Shown here piece after piece: positions 25,101 to 39,000 of a stretch of DNA of 64,000 bases. How positions within the stretch are numbered: position 1 is the first letter of the stretch; every line of letters starts with the position of its first letter. The stretch covers positions 496,001 through 560,000 of the forward strand of contig JASJOG010000166.1 of assembly GCA_030142905.1 (NCBI GenBank). Direction: 5' to 3'. The position numbers and the translations under genes were made by a program. Origin of the DNA: Heliopora coerulea (taxonomy: Eukaryota > Cnidaria > Anthozoa > Scleralcyonacea > Helioporidae). A model generated the notes under the pieces. The model searched no databases. It saw nothing but the letters and a program-made list of their open reading frames with translations, and was not told the DNA's origin.

Positions 25101-28100
25101 ATTGGTTGAAAAATCAATAGGTGTTTGAAACTTTCCCAAACCTTCTCATATGTTCTTTTCCAACCACACATCATAAAACAAATCGAATTTCTTCGATTCG
25201 GCGAGTAGCTTTTAAAATTTATCAAACTCGTGAAAAACGCTTTATCTCGTTGAGATAAGTCGATTAGTGAAACTAACCGAGAAGACAGTACTGGCTTCAG
25301 TGAGGTAGCTTAGTCGAATGTTTGAGAAGTCTCTTCGATGGTTATAAAATTGTCTTTTCGGGTCAGAGATGAGAATAAAAGCATTAGTTGATTGTTTGAA
25401 GCAGAACATCAGAAAATATGGCATTGTTTAGAATTTGAACAATTAAGCCTTATAAGCATTAAATCCGTTTGTATGGTAAGAATAGGTTGATAACTATATA
25501 GGTTAGTGAAACTTTCCCAAAACTTCTCATAAGTTTTTATTTACCGTAACATCATTAAACAAATTGAATCTCTTCGATTCGACGAGCAGCTATGAAAATT
25601 TCTTAAAATCTTCAAAATCGCTTTATCTCGTTGAAATAAGACGATTAGTGAAACTAATAGTGAAAGAGTACTGTCTTCAATTTGGTAGCTTTGACGGATT
25701 GTTTACCTAATCTCGCAAATTGTTGTAAAATGGTCTTTTCGGTTCAGGGAAGAGAATAAAAGCATTAGTTGATTGATTGGAGTAGTACTTCTGAAAATAT
25801 GGCAATGTTTAGAATTGGAACAATTAATCCTTATACCTCCTAATTCCGTTTGTATGGTCAAAATTTGTTAAAAAATCAATAGGTGTTTTAAACTTTCCCA
25901 AACCTTCTCATATGTTCTTTTCCACCCACACATCATAAAACAAATCGAATTTCGTCGCATCGGCAAGTAGCTTTTAAAATTTCTCAAACTCGTGAAAAAC
26001 GCTTTATCTCGTAGAGATAAGTCGATTAGTGAAACTAACCGAGAAGACAGTACTGGCTTCAGTGAGGTAGCTTAGTCGAATGCTTGAGAAGTCTCTCCAA
26101 TGGTTATAAAATGGTCTTCTCTGGTCAGAGAAAAGAATAAAAGCGTTAATATATTGTTTGAAACAGTACATCAGAAAATATGGCAATGTTTAGAATTTGA
26201 ACAATTAAGCCTTATACGCCTAATATCGTTGTTTATGGTAAGAATAGGTTGAAAAGTATATAGGTTAGTGAAACTTTCCCAAAACTTCTCATAAGTTTTT
26301 ATCCACCGTAACATCATTAAACAAATTGAATCTCTTCGATTCGACGAGCAGCTATGAAAATTTCTAAAAATCTTCAAAATCGCTTTATCTCGTTGAAATA
26401 AGACGATTAGTGAAACTAATAGTGAAAGAGTACTGTCTTCAATATGGTAGCTTTGACCGATGTTTACCTAATCTCGCAAATTGTTGTAAAACGGTCTTTT
26501 CGGTTCAGAGAAGAGAATAAAAGCATTAGTTGATTGATTGGAGGAGTACTTGAAAAAATATGGCTTATTTAAAATTTGAACAATTAATCTATATAACACT
26601 TAAATCCGTTTATATTGAAGTGCTATAAGGAAATATTTTTGGTATATTTCAAAAACCTTCTAATATGTTCTTTTCCACCCACACATCATAAAACAAATCG
26701 AATTTCGTCGATTCGGGGAGTAGCTTTTAAAATTTCTCAAACTCGTGAAAAACGCTTTATCTCGTAGAGATAAGTCGATTAGTGAAACTAACCAAGAAGA
26801 CAGTACTAGTTTCAGTGAGGTAGCATCGTCGAATGTTTGAGAAGTCTCTCCGATGGTTATAAAATTGTCTTCTCGGGTCAGAAAAGAGAATAAAAGCGTT
26901 AATATATTGTTTGATGCAGAACATCAGAAAATATGGCAATGTTTAGAATTTGAGCAAATAAGCCTTATACGCCTAAAATCCGTTAGCATTGTTAGAATTG
27001 GTGGAAAACTAAATAGGTGTGTGAAACTTTCCCAAACCTTCTAATATGTTCTTTTCCACCGTAACATCATAAAAAATTCGAATTTCGCTTATTTGACGAG
27101 TAGCTGTGAAAATATTTCTAACTCGTCAAAAACGCTTTATCTCGTTGAAATAAGACTATTAGTGAAACTAACAGTGAAAGGGTACTGCCTTCAATTGGGT
27201 AACTTTGTCGGATTGTTTACCTAATCTCGCAAAAATTTATAAAAATGGACTTTTCGGTTCACAGAAGAGAATAAAAGCTTTAAATGATTAATTGGAGGAG
27301 TACTTCAGAAAATATGGTAATGTTTAGAATTGGAACAATTATTACTTTTACCTCTTAAATCCGTTTGTATGGTTAAAATTGGTTGAAATGTCAATAGGTG
27401 TTTGAAACTTTTACAAACCTTCTCATATGTTCTTTTCCACCCACACATCATAAAACAAATCGAATTTCGTCGATTCGGCGAGTAGCTTTTAAAATTTCTC
27501 AAACTCGTGAAAAACGCTTTATCTCGTTGAGATAAGTCGATTAGTGAAACTAACCGAGAAGACAGTACTGGCTTCAGTGAGGTAGCTTAGTCGAATTTTT
27601 GAGAAGTCTCTCCAATGGTTATAAAATGGTCTTCTCGGGTCAGAGAAAAGAATAAAAGCGTTAATATATTACTTGAAGCAGTACATCAAAAAATAAGGCA
27701 ATGTTTGGAATTTGAACAATTAAGCCTTATACGCCTTATATCGTTGTGTATGGTAAGAATAGGTTGAAAACTATATAGGTTAGTGAAACTTTCCCAAAAC
27801 TTCTAATATGTTCTTTTCCACCGTAACATCATAAAAAATTCGAATTTCGCTAATTCGACGAGTAGTTGTGAAAATATTTCTAACTCGTCAAAAACGCTTT
27901 ATCTCGTTGAAATAAGACTATTAGTGAAACTAACAATGAAAGGGTACTGCCTTCAATTGGGTAACTTTGTCGGATTGTTTACCTAATCTCGCAAAAATTT
28001 ATAAAAATGGACTTTTCGGTTCACAGAAGAGAATACAAGCTTTAAATTATTGATTGAAGGAGTACTTCAGAAAATATGGTAATGTTTAGAATTGGAACAA

Positions 28101-31100
28101 TTAATACTTATACCTCTTAAATCCGTTTGTATGGTTAAAATTGGTTGAAAAATCTATAGGTGTTTGAAACTTTCCCAAACCTTCTCATATGTTCTTTTCT
28201 ACCCACACATCATAAAACAAATCGAATTTCGTCGATTCGGGGAGTAGCTTTTAAAATTTCTCAAACTCGTGAAAAACGCTTTATCTCGTAGAGATAAGTC
28301 GATTAGTGAAACTAACCGAGAAGACAGTACTAGTTTCAGTGAGGTAGCATCGTCGAATGTTTGAGAAGTCTCTCCGATTGTTATAAAATTGTCTTCTCGG
28401 GTCAGAGAAGAGAATAAAAGCGTTAATAAATTGTTTGATGCAGAACATCAGAAAATATGGCAATGTTTAGAATTTGAGCAAATAAGCCTTATACGCCTAA
28501 AATCCGTTAGCATTGTTAGAATTGGTGGAAAACTAAATAGGTGTGTGAAACTTTCCCAAACCTTCTAATATGTTCTTTTCCACGTAACATCATAAAAAAT
28601 TCGAATTTCGCTAATTCGACGAGTAGCTGTGAAAATATTTCTAACTCGTCAAAAACGCTTTATCTCGTTGAAATAAGACTATTAGTGAAACTAACAGTGA
28701 AAGGGTACTGCCTTCAATTGGGTAACTTTGTCGGATTGTTTACCTAATCTCGCAAAAATTTATAAAAATGGACTTTTCGGTTCAGATAAGAGAATAAAAG
28801 CTTTAAATAATTGATTGGAGGAGTACTTCAGAAAATATGGTAATGTTTAGAATTTGAACAATTAATCCTTATACCTCCTAATTCCGTTTGTATGATTAAA
28901 ATTGGTTGAAAAGTCAATAGGTGTTTTAAACTTTCCCAAACCTTCTCATATGTTCTTTTACACCCACACATCATAAAACAAATCGAATTTCTTCGAATCG
29001 GCGTGTAGCTTTTAAATTTTCTCAAACTCGTGAAAAACGCTTTATCTCGTAGAGATAAGACAATTAGTGAAACTAACCGAGAAGACAGTACTGGCTTCAG
29101 TGACGTAGCTTAGTCGAATTTTTGAGAAGTCTCACCAATGGTTATAAAATGGTCTTCTCGGGTCAGATAGAAGAATAAAAGCGTTAATATATTGTTTGAA
29201 GCAGTACATCAGAAAATATGGCAATGTTTAGAATTTGAACAATTAAGCCTTATACGCCTTATATCGTTGTGTATGGTAAGAATAGGTTGAAAAGTATATA
29301 GGTTAGTGAAACTTTCCCAAAACTTCTAATATGTTCTTTTCTACCGTAAAATCATAAAAAATTCGAATTTCGCTAATTCGACGAGTAGCTGTGAAAATAT
29401 TTCTAACTCGTCAAAAACGCTTTATATCGTTGAAATAAGACTATTAGTTAAACTAACAGTGAAAGTGTACTGCCTTCAATTGGGTAACTTTGTCGGATTG
29501 TTTACCTAATCTCGCAAAAATTTATAAAAATCAACTTTTCGGTTCAGAGAAGAGAATAAAAGCTTTAAATAATAGATTGGAGGAGTACTTCAGAAAATAT
29601 GGTAATGTTTAGAATTTGAACAATTAATACTTTTACCTCTTAAATCCGTTAAAATTGGTTGAAAAATAAATACGTTAAAATGGTATGGTTAAAATTGGTT
29701 GAAAAATCAATAGGTGTTTGAAACTTTCCCAAACCTTCTCATATGTTCTTTTCCAACCACACATCATAAAACAAATCGAATTTCTTCGATTCGGCGAGTA
29801 GCTTTTAAAATTTCTCAAACTCGTGAAAAACGCTTTATCTCGTTGAGATAAGTCGATTAGTGAAACTAACCGAGAAGACAGTACTGGCTTCAGTGAGGTA
29901 GCTTAGTCGAATGTTTGAGAAGTCTCTCCGATGGTTATAAAGTTGTCTTTTCGGGTCAGAGATGAGAATAAAAGCATTAGTTGATTGTTTGAAGCAGAAC
30001 ATCAGAAAATATGGCATTGTTTAGAATTTGAACAATTAAGCCTTATAAGCATTAAATCCTTTTGTATGGTAAGAATAGGTTGATAACTATATAGGTTAGT
30101 GAAACTTTCCCAAAACTTCTCATAAGTTTTTATTTACCGTAACATCATTAAACAAATTGAATCTCTTCGATTCGACGAGCAGCTATGAAAATTTCTAAAA
30201 ATCTTCAAAATCGCTTTATCTCGTTGAAATAAGACGATTAGTGAAACTAATAGTGAAAGAGTACTGTCTTCAATTTGGTAGCTTTGACGGATTGTTTACC
30301 TAATCTCGCAAATTGTTGTAAAATGGTCTTTTCGGTTCAGAGAAGAGAATAAAAGCATTAGTTGATTGATTGGAGGAGTACTTGAAAAAATATGGCTTAT
30401 TTAAAATTTGAACAATTAATCTATATAACACTTAAATCCGTTTATATTGAAGTGCTATAAGGAAATATTTTTGGTATATTTCAAAAACCTTCTAATATGT
30501 TCTTTTCCACCCACACATCATAAAACAAATCGAATTTCGTCGATTCGGGGGAGTAGCTTTTAAAATTTCTCAAACTCGTGAAAAACGCTTTATCTCGTAG
30601 AGATAAGTCGATTAGTGAAACTAACCGAGAAGACAGTACTAGTTTCAGTGAGGTAGCATCGTCGAATGTTTGAGAAGTCTCTCCGATGGTTATAAAATTG
30701 TCTTCTCGGGTCAGAGAAGAGAATAAAAGCGTTAATATATTGTTTGATGCAGAACATCAGAAAATATGGCAATGTTTAGAATTTGAGCAAATAAGCCTTA
30801 TACGCCTAAAATCCGTTAGCATTGTTAGAATTGGTGGAAAACTAAATAGGTGTGTGAAACTTTCCTAAACCTTCTAATATGTTCTTTTCCACGTAACATC
30901 ATAAAAAATTCGAATTTCGCTTATTCGACGAGTAGCTGTGAAAATATTTCTAACTCGTCAAAAACGCTTTATCTCGTTGAAATAAGACTATTAGTGAAAC
31001 TAACAGTGAAAGGGTACTGCCTTCAATTGGGTAACTTTGTCGGATTGTTTACCTAATCTCGCAAAAATTTATAAAAATGGACTTTTCGGTTCACAGAAGA

Positions 31101-31340
31101 GAATAAAAGCTTTAAATGATTAATTGGAGGAGTACTTCAGAAAATATGGTAATGTTTAGAATTGGAACAATTATTACTTTTACCTCTTAAATCCGTTTGT
31201 ATGGTTAAATTTGGTTGAAATGTCAATAGGTGTTTGAAACTTTTACAAACCTTCTCATATGTTCTTTTCCACCCACACATCATAAAACAAATCGAATTTC
31301 GTCGATTCGGGGAGTAGCTTTTAAAATTTCTCAAACTCGT
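22154..31340. repeat. Satellite block in 12-mer then 10-mer higher-order register
   Basis: Monomers carrying the AGTACTAGTTTCAG and GTAGCATCGTCG variants recur at about 22210, 26800 and 30630. The first spacing is 4593 bp and the second about 3833 bp. Positions 24235/28828 and 25242/29835 also match at 4593 bp. The second interval lacks two monomers present in the first (around 25430-26190). The blocks therefore differ by a deletion or an unequal exchange of one A-B dimer. Confidence 0.75.
25058..25090. repeat. Insertion marking a satellite sub-family (copy 1 of 4)
   Basis: After ATCCGTT this monomer carries 33 bases that replace the usual 2 (net about 31 bp) and partly duplicate the flanking AAAATTGGTTGAAAAAT. 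The same insertion is at 29651-29683, 35759-35791 and 41116-41148. Spacings are 4593, about 6108 and about 5357 bp. It is a useful tag for tracing higher-order copies. Confidence 0.8.
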
Positions 31341-32434
31341 GAAAAACGCTTTATCTCGTTGAGATAAGTCGATTAGTGAAACTAACCGAGAAGACAGTAC
31401 TGGCTTCAGTGAGGTAGCTTAGTCGAATTTTTGAGAAGTCTCTCCAATGGTTATAAAATGGTCTTCTCGGGTCAGAGAAAAGAATAAAAGCGTTAATATA
31501 TTACTTGAAGCAGTACATCAAAAAATAAGGCAATGTTTCGAATTTGAACAATTAAGCCTTATACGCCTTATATCGTTGTGTATGGTAAGAATAGGTTGAA
31601 AACTATATAGGTTAGTGAAACTTTCCCAAACCTTCTAATATGTTCTTTTCCATCGTAACATCATAAAAAATTCGAATTTCGCTAATTCGACGAGTAGTTG
31701 TGAAAATATTTATAACTCGTCAAAAACGCTTTATCTCGTTGAAATAAGACTATTAGTGAAACTAACAATGAAAGGGTACTGCCTTCAATTGGGTAACTTT
31801 GTCGGATTGTTTACCTAATCTCGCAAAAATTTATAAAAATGGACTTTTCGGTTCAGAGAAGAGAATACAAGCTTTAAATGATTGATTGGAGGAGTACTTC
31901 AGAAAATATGGTAATGTTTAGAATTGGAACAATTAATACTTATACCTCTTAAATCCTTTTGTATGGTTAAAATTGGTTGAAAAATCTATAGGTGTTTGAA
32001 ACTTTCCCAAACCTTCTCATATATTCTTTTCTACCCACACATCATAAAACAAATCGAATTACTTCGATTTGGGGAGTAGCTTTTAAAATTTCTCAAACTC
32101 GTGAAAAACGCTTTATCTCGTAGAGATAAGTCGATTAGTGAAACTAACCGAGAAGACAGTACTGGCTTCAGTGAGGTAGCTTAGTCGAATTTTTGAGAAG
32201 TCTCTCCAATGGTTATAAAATGGTCTTCTCGGGTCAGAGAAAAGAATAAAAGCGTTAATATATTGTTTGAAACAGTACATCAGAAAATATGGCAATGTTT
32301 AGAATTTGAACATTTAAGCCTTATAAGCATTAAATCCTTTTGTATGGTAAGAATAGGTTGAAATCTAAATAGGTTAGTGAAACATTCCCAAAACTTCTCA
32401 TAAATTTTTATCCACCGTAACATCTTTAAACAAA

Positions 32435-35400
32435 TTGAATCTCTTCGATTCGACGAGCAGCTATGAAAATTTCTCAAAATCGACAAAATCGCTTTTTCTC
32501 GTTGAAATAAGACGATTAGTGAAACTAATAGTGAAAGAGTACTGTCTTCAATTTGGTAGCTTTGTCGGATGTTTACCTAATCTCGCAAATTGTTTTGAAA
32601 TGGTCTTTTCGGTTAAGAGAAGAGAATAAAAGCATTAGTTGATTGATTGGAGTAGTACTTCAGAAAATATGGCAATGTTTAGAATTTCAACAATTAATCC
32701 TTATACCTCCTAATTCCGTTTGTATGGTTAAAATTGGTTGAAAAGTCAATAGGTGTTTTAAACTTTCCCAAACCTTCTCATATGTTCTTTTCCACCCACA
32801 CATCATAAAACAAATCGAATTTCGTCGATTCGGGGAGTAGCTTTTAAAATTTCTCAAACTCGTGAAAAACGCTTTATCTCGTAGAGATAAGTCGATTAGT
32901 GAAACTAACCGAGAAGACAGTACTGGCTTCAGTGAGGTAGCTTAGTCGAATGTTTGAGAAGTCTCTCCAAAGGTTATAAAATGGTCTTCTCGGGTCAGAG
33001 AAAAGAATAAAACCGTTAATATATTGTTTGAAGAAGTACATCAGAAAATATGGCATTGTTTAGAATTTGAACAATTAAGCCTTATACGCATTAAATCCTT
33101 TTGTATGGTAAGAATAGGTTGAAAACTAAATAGGTTAGTGAAACATTCCATAAACTTCTCATAAGTTTTTATCCACCGTAACATCATTAAACGAATTGAA
33201 TCTCTTCGATTCGACGAGCAGCTATGATAATTTCTCAAAATCGTCAAAATCGCTTTATCTCGTTGAAATTAGACGATTAGTGAAACTAATAGTGAAAGAG
33301 TACTGTCTTCAATTTGGTAGCTTTGACGGATGTTTACCTAATCTCGCAAATTGTTGTAAAATGGTCTTTTCTGTTCAGAGAAGAGAATAAAAGCATTAGT
33401 TGATTGATTGGAGGAGTACTTCAGAAAATATGGCAATGTTTAGAATTGGAACAATTAATCCTTATACCACTTAAATCCGTTTGTATGGTTAAAATTGGTT
33501 GAAATGTCAATAGGTGTTTGAAACTTTTACAAACCTTCTCATATGTTTTTTTCCACCCACACATCATAAAACAAATCGAATTTCGTCGATTCGGGGATTA
33601 GCTTTTAAAATTTCTCAAACTCGTGAAAAACGCTTTATCTTGTTGAGATAAGTCGATTAGTGAAACTAACAAAGAAGACAGTACTGGCTTCAGTGAGGTA
33701 GCATCGTCGAATGTTTGAGAAGTCTCTCCGATGGTTATAAAATTGCTTCTCGGGTCAGAGAAGAGAATAAAAGCATTAGTTGATTATTTGAAGCAGAACA
33801 TCAGAAATATGGCATTGTTTAGAATTGAGCAAATAAGCCTTATACGCTTAAATCCGTTTGTATGGTAAGAATAGGTTGAAAACTAAATAGGTGTGTGAAA
33901 TTTTCCTAAAACTTCTCATACGTTTTTATCCACCGTAACATCAATAAACAAATTGAATCTCTTCGATTCGACGAGCAGCTATGAAAATTTCTCAAAATCG
34001 TCAAAATCGCTTTATCTCGTTGAAAGAAGACGATTAGTGAAACTAATAGTGAAAGAGTACTGTCTTCAATTTGGTAGCTTTGACGGATGTTTACCTAATC
34101 TCGCAAATTGTTGTAAAATGGTCTTTTCGGTTCAGAGAAGAGAATAAAAGCATTAGTTGATTGATTGGAGTAGTACTTCAGAAAATATGGCAATGTTTAG
34201 AATTTGAAAAATTAATCCTTATACCTCCTAATTCCGTTTTTATGGTCAAAATTGGTTGAAAAATCAATAGGTGTTTTAAACTTTCCCAAACCTTCTCATA
34301 TGTTCTTTTCCACCCACACATCATAAAACAAATCGAATTTCGTCGATTCGGGGAGTAGCTTTTAAAATTTCTCAAACTCGTGAAAAACGCTTTATCTCGT
34401 AGAGATAAGTCGATTAGTGAAACTAACCGAGAAGACAGTACTGGCTTCAGTGAGGTAGCTTAGTCGAATGTTTGAGAAGTCTCTCCAATGGTTATAAAAT
34501 TGTCTTCTCGGGAAAGAGAAAAGAATAAAAGCGTTAATATATTGTTTGAAACAGTACATCAGAAAATATGGCAATGTTTAGAATTTGAACAATCAAGGCT
34601 TATACGCCTTATATCGTTGTGTATGGTAAGAATAAGTTGAAAACTATATAGGTTAGTGAAACTTTCCCAAAACTTCTAATATGTTCTTTTCCACCGTAAC
34701 ATCATTAAACAAATTGAATCTCTTCGATTCGACGAGCAGCTATGAAAATTTCTCAAAATCGTCAAAATCGCTTTTTCTCGTTGAAATAAGACGATTAGTG
34801 AAACTAATAGTGAAAGAGTACTGTCTCAATTTGGTAGCTTTGTCGGATGTTTACCTAATCTCGCAAATTGTTGTAAAATGGTCATTTCGGTTCAGAGAAG
34901 AAAATAAAAGCATTAGTTGATTGATTGGAGGAGTACTTCAGAAAATATGGCAATGTTTAGAATTTGAACAATTAATCCTTATACCACTTAAATCCGTTAG
35001 TATGGTTAAAATTGGTTGAAATGTCAATAGGTGTTTGAAACTTTCCCAAATCTTCTCATATGTTCTTTTCCACCCACACATCATAAAACAAATCGAATTT
35101 CACGATTCGGGGAGTAGCTTTTGAAATTTCTCAAACTCGTGAAAAACGCTTTATCTCGTTGAGATAAGTCGATTAGTGAAACTAACCGAGAAGACAGTAC
35201 TAGCTTCAGTGAGGTAGCATCGTCGAATGTTTGAGAAGTCTCTCGGATGGTTATAAAATTGTCTTCTCGGGTCAGAGAAGAGAATAAAAGCGTTAATATA
35301 TTGTTTGATGCAGAACATCAGAAAATATGGCAATGTTTAGAATTTGAGCAAATAAGCCTTATACGCCTAAAATCCGTTAGCATTGTTAGAATTGGTGGAA

Positions 35401-38400
35401 AACTAAATAGGTGTGTGAAACTTTCCCAAACCTTCTAATATGTTCTTTTCCACGTAACATCATAAAAAATTCGAATTTCGCTAATTCGACGAGTAGTTGT
35501 GAAAATATTTCTAACTCGTCAAAAACGCTTTATCTCGTTGAAATAAGACTATTAGTGAAACTAACAATGAAAGGGTACTGCCTTCAATTGGGTAACTTTG
35601 TCGAATTGTTTACCTAATCTCGCAAAAATTTATAAAAATGGACTTTTCGGTTCAAAGAAGAGAATACAAGCTTTAAATGATTGATTGGAGGAGTACTTCA
35701 GAAAATATGGTAATGTTTAGAATTGGAACAATTAATACTTATACCTCTTAAATCCGTTAAAATTGGTTGAAAAATAAATACGTTAAAATGGTATGGTTAA
35801 AATTGGTTGAAAAATCAATAGGTGTTTGAAACTTTCCCAAACCTTCTCATATGTTCTTTTCCAACCACACATCATAAAACAAATCGAATTTCTTCGATTC
35901 GGCGAGTAGCTTTTAAAATTTCTCAAACTCGTGAAAAACGCTTTATCTCGTTGAGATAAGTCGATTAGTGAAACTAACCGAGAAGACAGTACTGGCTTCA
36001 GTGAAGTAGCTTAGTCGAATGTTTGAGAAGTCTCTCCGATGGTTATAAAATTGTCTTTTCGGGTCAGAGATGAGAATAAAAGCATTAGTTGATTGTTTGA
36101 AGCAGAACATCAGAAAATATGGCATTGTTTAGAATTTGAACAATTAAGCCTTATAAGCATTAAATCCTTTTGTATGGTAAGAATAGGTTGATAACTATAT
36201 AGGTTAGTGAAACTTTCCCAAAACTTCTCATAAGTTTTTATTTACCGTAACATCATTAAACAAATTGAATCTCTTCGATTCGACGAGCAGCTATGAAAAT
36301 TTCTCAAAATCGTCAAAATCGCTTTATCTCGTTGAAATAAGACGATTAGTGAAACTAATAGTGAAAGAGTACTGTCTTCAATTTGGTAGCTTTGTCGGAT
36401 TGTTTACCTAATCTCGCAAATTGTTGTAAAATGGTCTTTTCGGTTCAGAGAAGAGAATAAAAGCATTAGTTGATTGATTGGAGTAGTACTTCTAAAAATA
36501 TGGCAATGTTTAGAATTGGAACAATTAATCCTTATACCTCCTAATTCCGTTTGTATGGTCAAAATTGGTTGAAAAATCAATAGTTGTTTTAAACTTTCCC
36601 AAACCTTCTCATATGTTCTTTTCCACTCACACATCATAAAACAAATCGAATTTCGTCGATTCGGCGAGTAGCTTTTAAAATTTCTCAAACTCGTGAAAAA
36701 CGCTTTATCTCGTAGAGATAAGTCGATTAGTGAAACTAACCGAGAAGACAGTACTGGCTTCATTGAGGTAGCTTCGTATAATGTTTGAGAGGTCTCTCGG
36801 AGTTTTATAAAATTGTCTTCTCGGGTCAGAGAGAAGAATAAATGCGTTAATATTTTGTTTGAAGCAGTACATCAGAAAATATGGGAATGTTTTGAATTTG
36901 AACATTTAAGCCTTATACGCCTTGAATCCGTTTGTATGGTAAGAATAGGATGAAAACTATATAGGTTAGTGAAACTTTCCCAAAACTTCTCATAAGTTTT
37001 TATCCACCGTAACATCAATAAACAAATTGAATCTCTTCGATTCGACGAGCAGCTATGAAAATTTCTCAAAATCGACAAAATCGCTTTTTCTCGTTGAAAT
37101 AAGACGATTAGTGAAACTAATAGTGAAAGAGTACTGTCTTCAATTTGGTAGCTTTGTCGGATGTTTACCTAATCTCGCAAATTGTTGTAAAATGGTCTTT
37201 TCGGTTAAGAGAAGAGAATAAAAGCATTAGTTGATTGATTGGAGTAGTACTTCAGAAAATATGGCAATGTTTAGAATTTGAACAATTAATCCTTATACCT
37301 CCTAATTCCGTTTGTATGGTTAAAATTGGTTGAAAAGTCAATAGGTGTTTTAAACTTTCCCAAACCTTCTCATATGTTCTTTTCCACCCACACATCATAA
37401 AACAAATCGAATTTCGTCGATTCGGGGAGTAGCTTTTAAAATTTCTCAAACTCGTGAAAAACGCTTTATCTCGTAGAGATAAGTCGATTAGTGAAACTAA
37501 CCAAGAAGACAGTACTGGCTTCAGTGAGGTAGCTTAGTCGAATGTTTGAGAAGTCTCTCCAATGGTTATAAAATGGTCTTCTCGGGTCAGAGAAAAGAAT
37601 AAAACCGTTAATATATTGTTTGAAGAAGTACATCAGAAAATATGGCATTGTTTAGAATTTGAACAATTAAGCCTTATACGCATTAAATCCTTTTGTATGG
37701 TAAGAATAGGTTGAAAACTAAATAGGTTAGTGAAACATTCCATAAACTTCTCATAAGTTTTTATCCACCGTAACATCATTAAACGAATTGAATCTCTTCG
37801 ATTCGACGAGCAGCTATGAAAATTTCTCAAAATCGTCAAAATCGCTTTATCTCGTTGAAATTAGACGATTAGTGAAACTAATAGTGAAAGAGTACTGTCT
37901 TCAATTTGGTAGCTTTGACGGATGTTTACCTAATCTCGCAAATTGTTGTAAAATGGTCTTTTCTGTTCAGAGAAGAGAATAAAAGCATTAGTTGATTGAT
38001 TGGAGGAGTACTTCAGAAAATATGGCAATGTTTAGAATTGGAACAATTAATCCTTATACCACTTAAATCCGTTTGTATGGTTAAAATTGGTTGAAATGTC
38101 AATAGGTGTTTGAAACTTTTACAAACCTTCTCATATGTTGTTTTCCACCCACACATCATAAAACAAATCGAATTTCGTCGATTCGGGGATTAGCTTTTAA
38201 AATTTCTCAAACTCGTGAAAAACGCTTTATCTTGTTGAGATAAGTCGATTAGTGAAACTAACAAAGAAGACAGTACTGGCTTCAGTGAGGTAGCATCGTC
38301 GAATGTTTGAGAAGTCTCTCCGATGGTTATAAAATTGCTTCTCGGGTCAGAGAAGAGAATAAAAGCATTAATTGATTGTTTGAAGCAGAACATCAGAAAT

Positions 38401-39000
38401 ATGGAATTGTTTAGAATTGAGCAAATAAGCCTTATACGCCTTAAATCCGTTTGTATGGTAAGAATAGGTTGAAAACTAAATAGGTATGTGAAATTTTCCT
38501 CAAACTTCTCATAAGTTTTTATCCACCGTAACATCAATAAACAAATTGAATCTCTTCGATTCGACGAGCAGCTATGAAAATTTCTCAAAATCGTCAAAAT
38601 CGCTTTATCTCGTTGAAATAAGACGATTAGTGAAACTAATAGTGAAAGAGTACTGTCTTCAATTTGGTAGCTTTGACGGATGTTTACCTAATCTCGCAAA
38701 TTGTTGTAAAATGGTCTTTTCGGTTCAGAGAAGAGAATAAAAGCATTAGTTGATTGATTGGAGTAGTACTTCAGAAAATATGGCAATGTTTAGAATTTGA
38801 ACAATTAATCCTTATACCTCCTAATTCCGTTTGTATGGTCAAAATTGGTTGAAAAATCAATAGGTGTTTTAAACTTTCCCAAACCTTCTCATATGTTCTT
38901 TTCCACCTACACATCATAAAACAAATCGAATTTCGTCGATTCGGGGAGTAGCTTTTAAAATTTCTCAAACTCGTGAAAAACGCTTTATCTCGTTGAGATA
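32435..39000. repeat. Satellite block duplicated at about 4592 bp
   Basis: The stretch 32435-34380 reappears at 37027-38973 with an offset of 4592-4593 bp. Shared private variants include ATCGACAAAATCGC, AATAAAACCGTTAATA, CATTCCATAAACTTC and ATAAAATTGCTTCTCGGG. The two copies have acquired a few substitutions, for example near 33231 and 33579. Confidence 0.75.
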
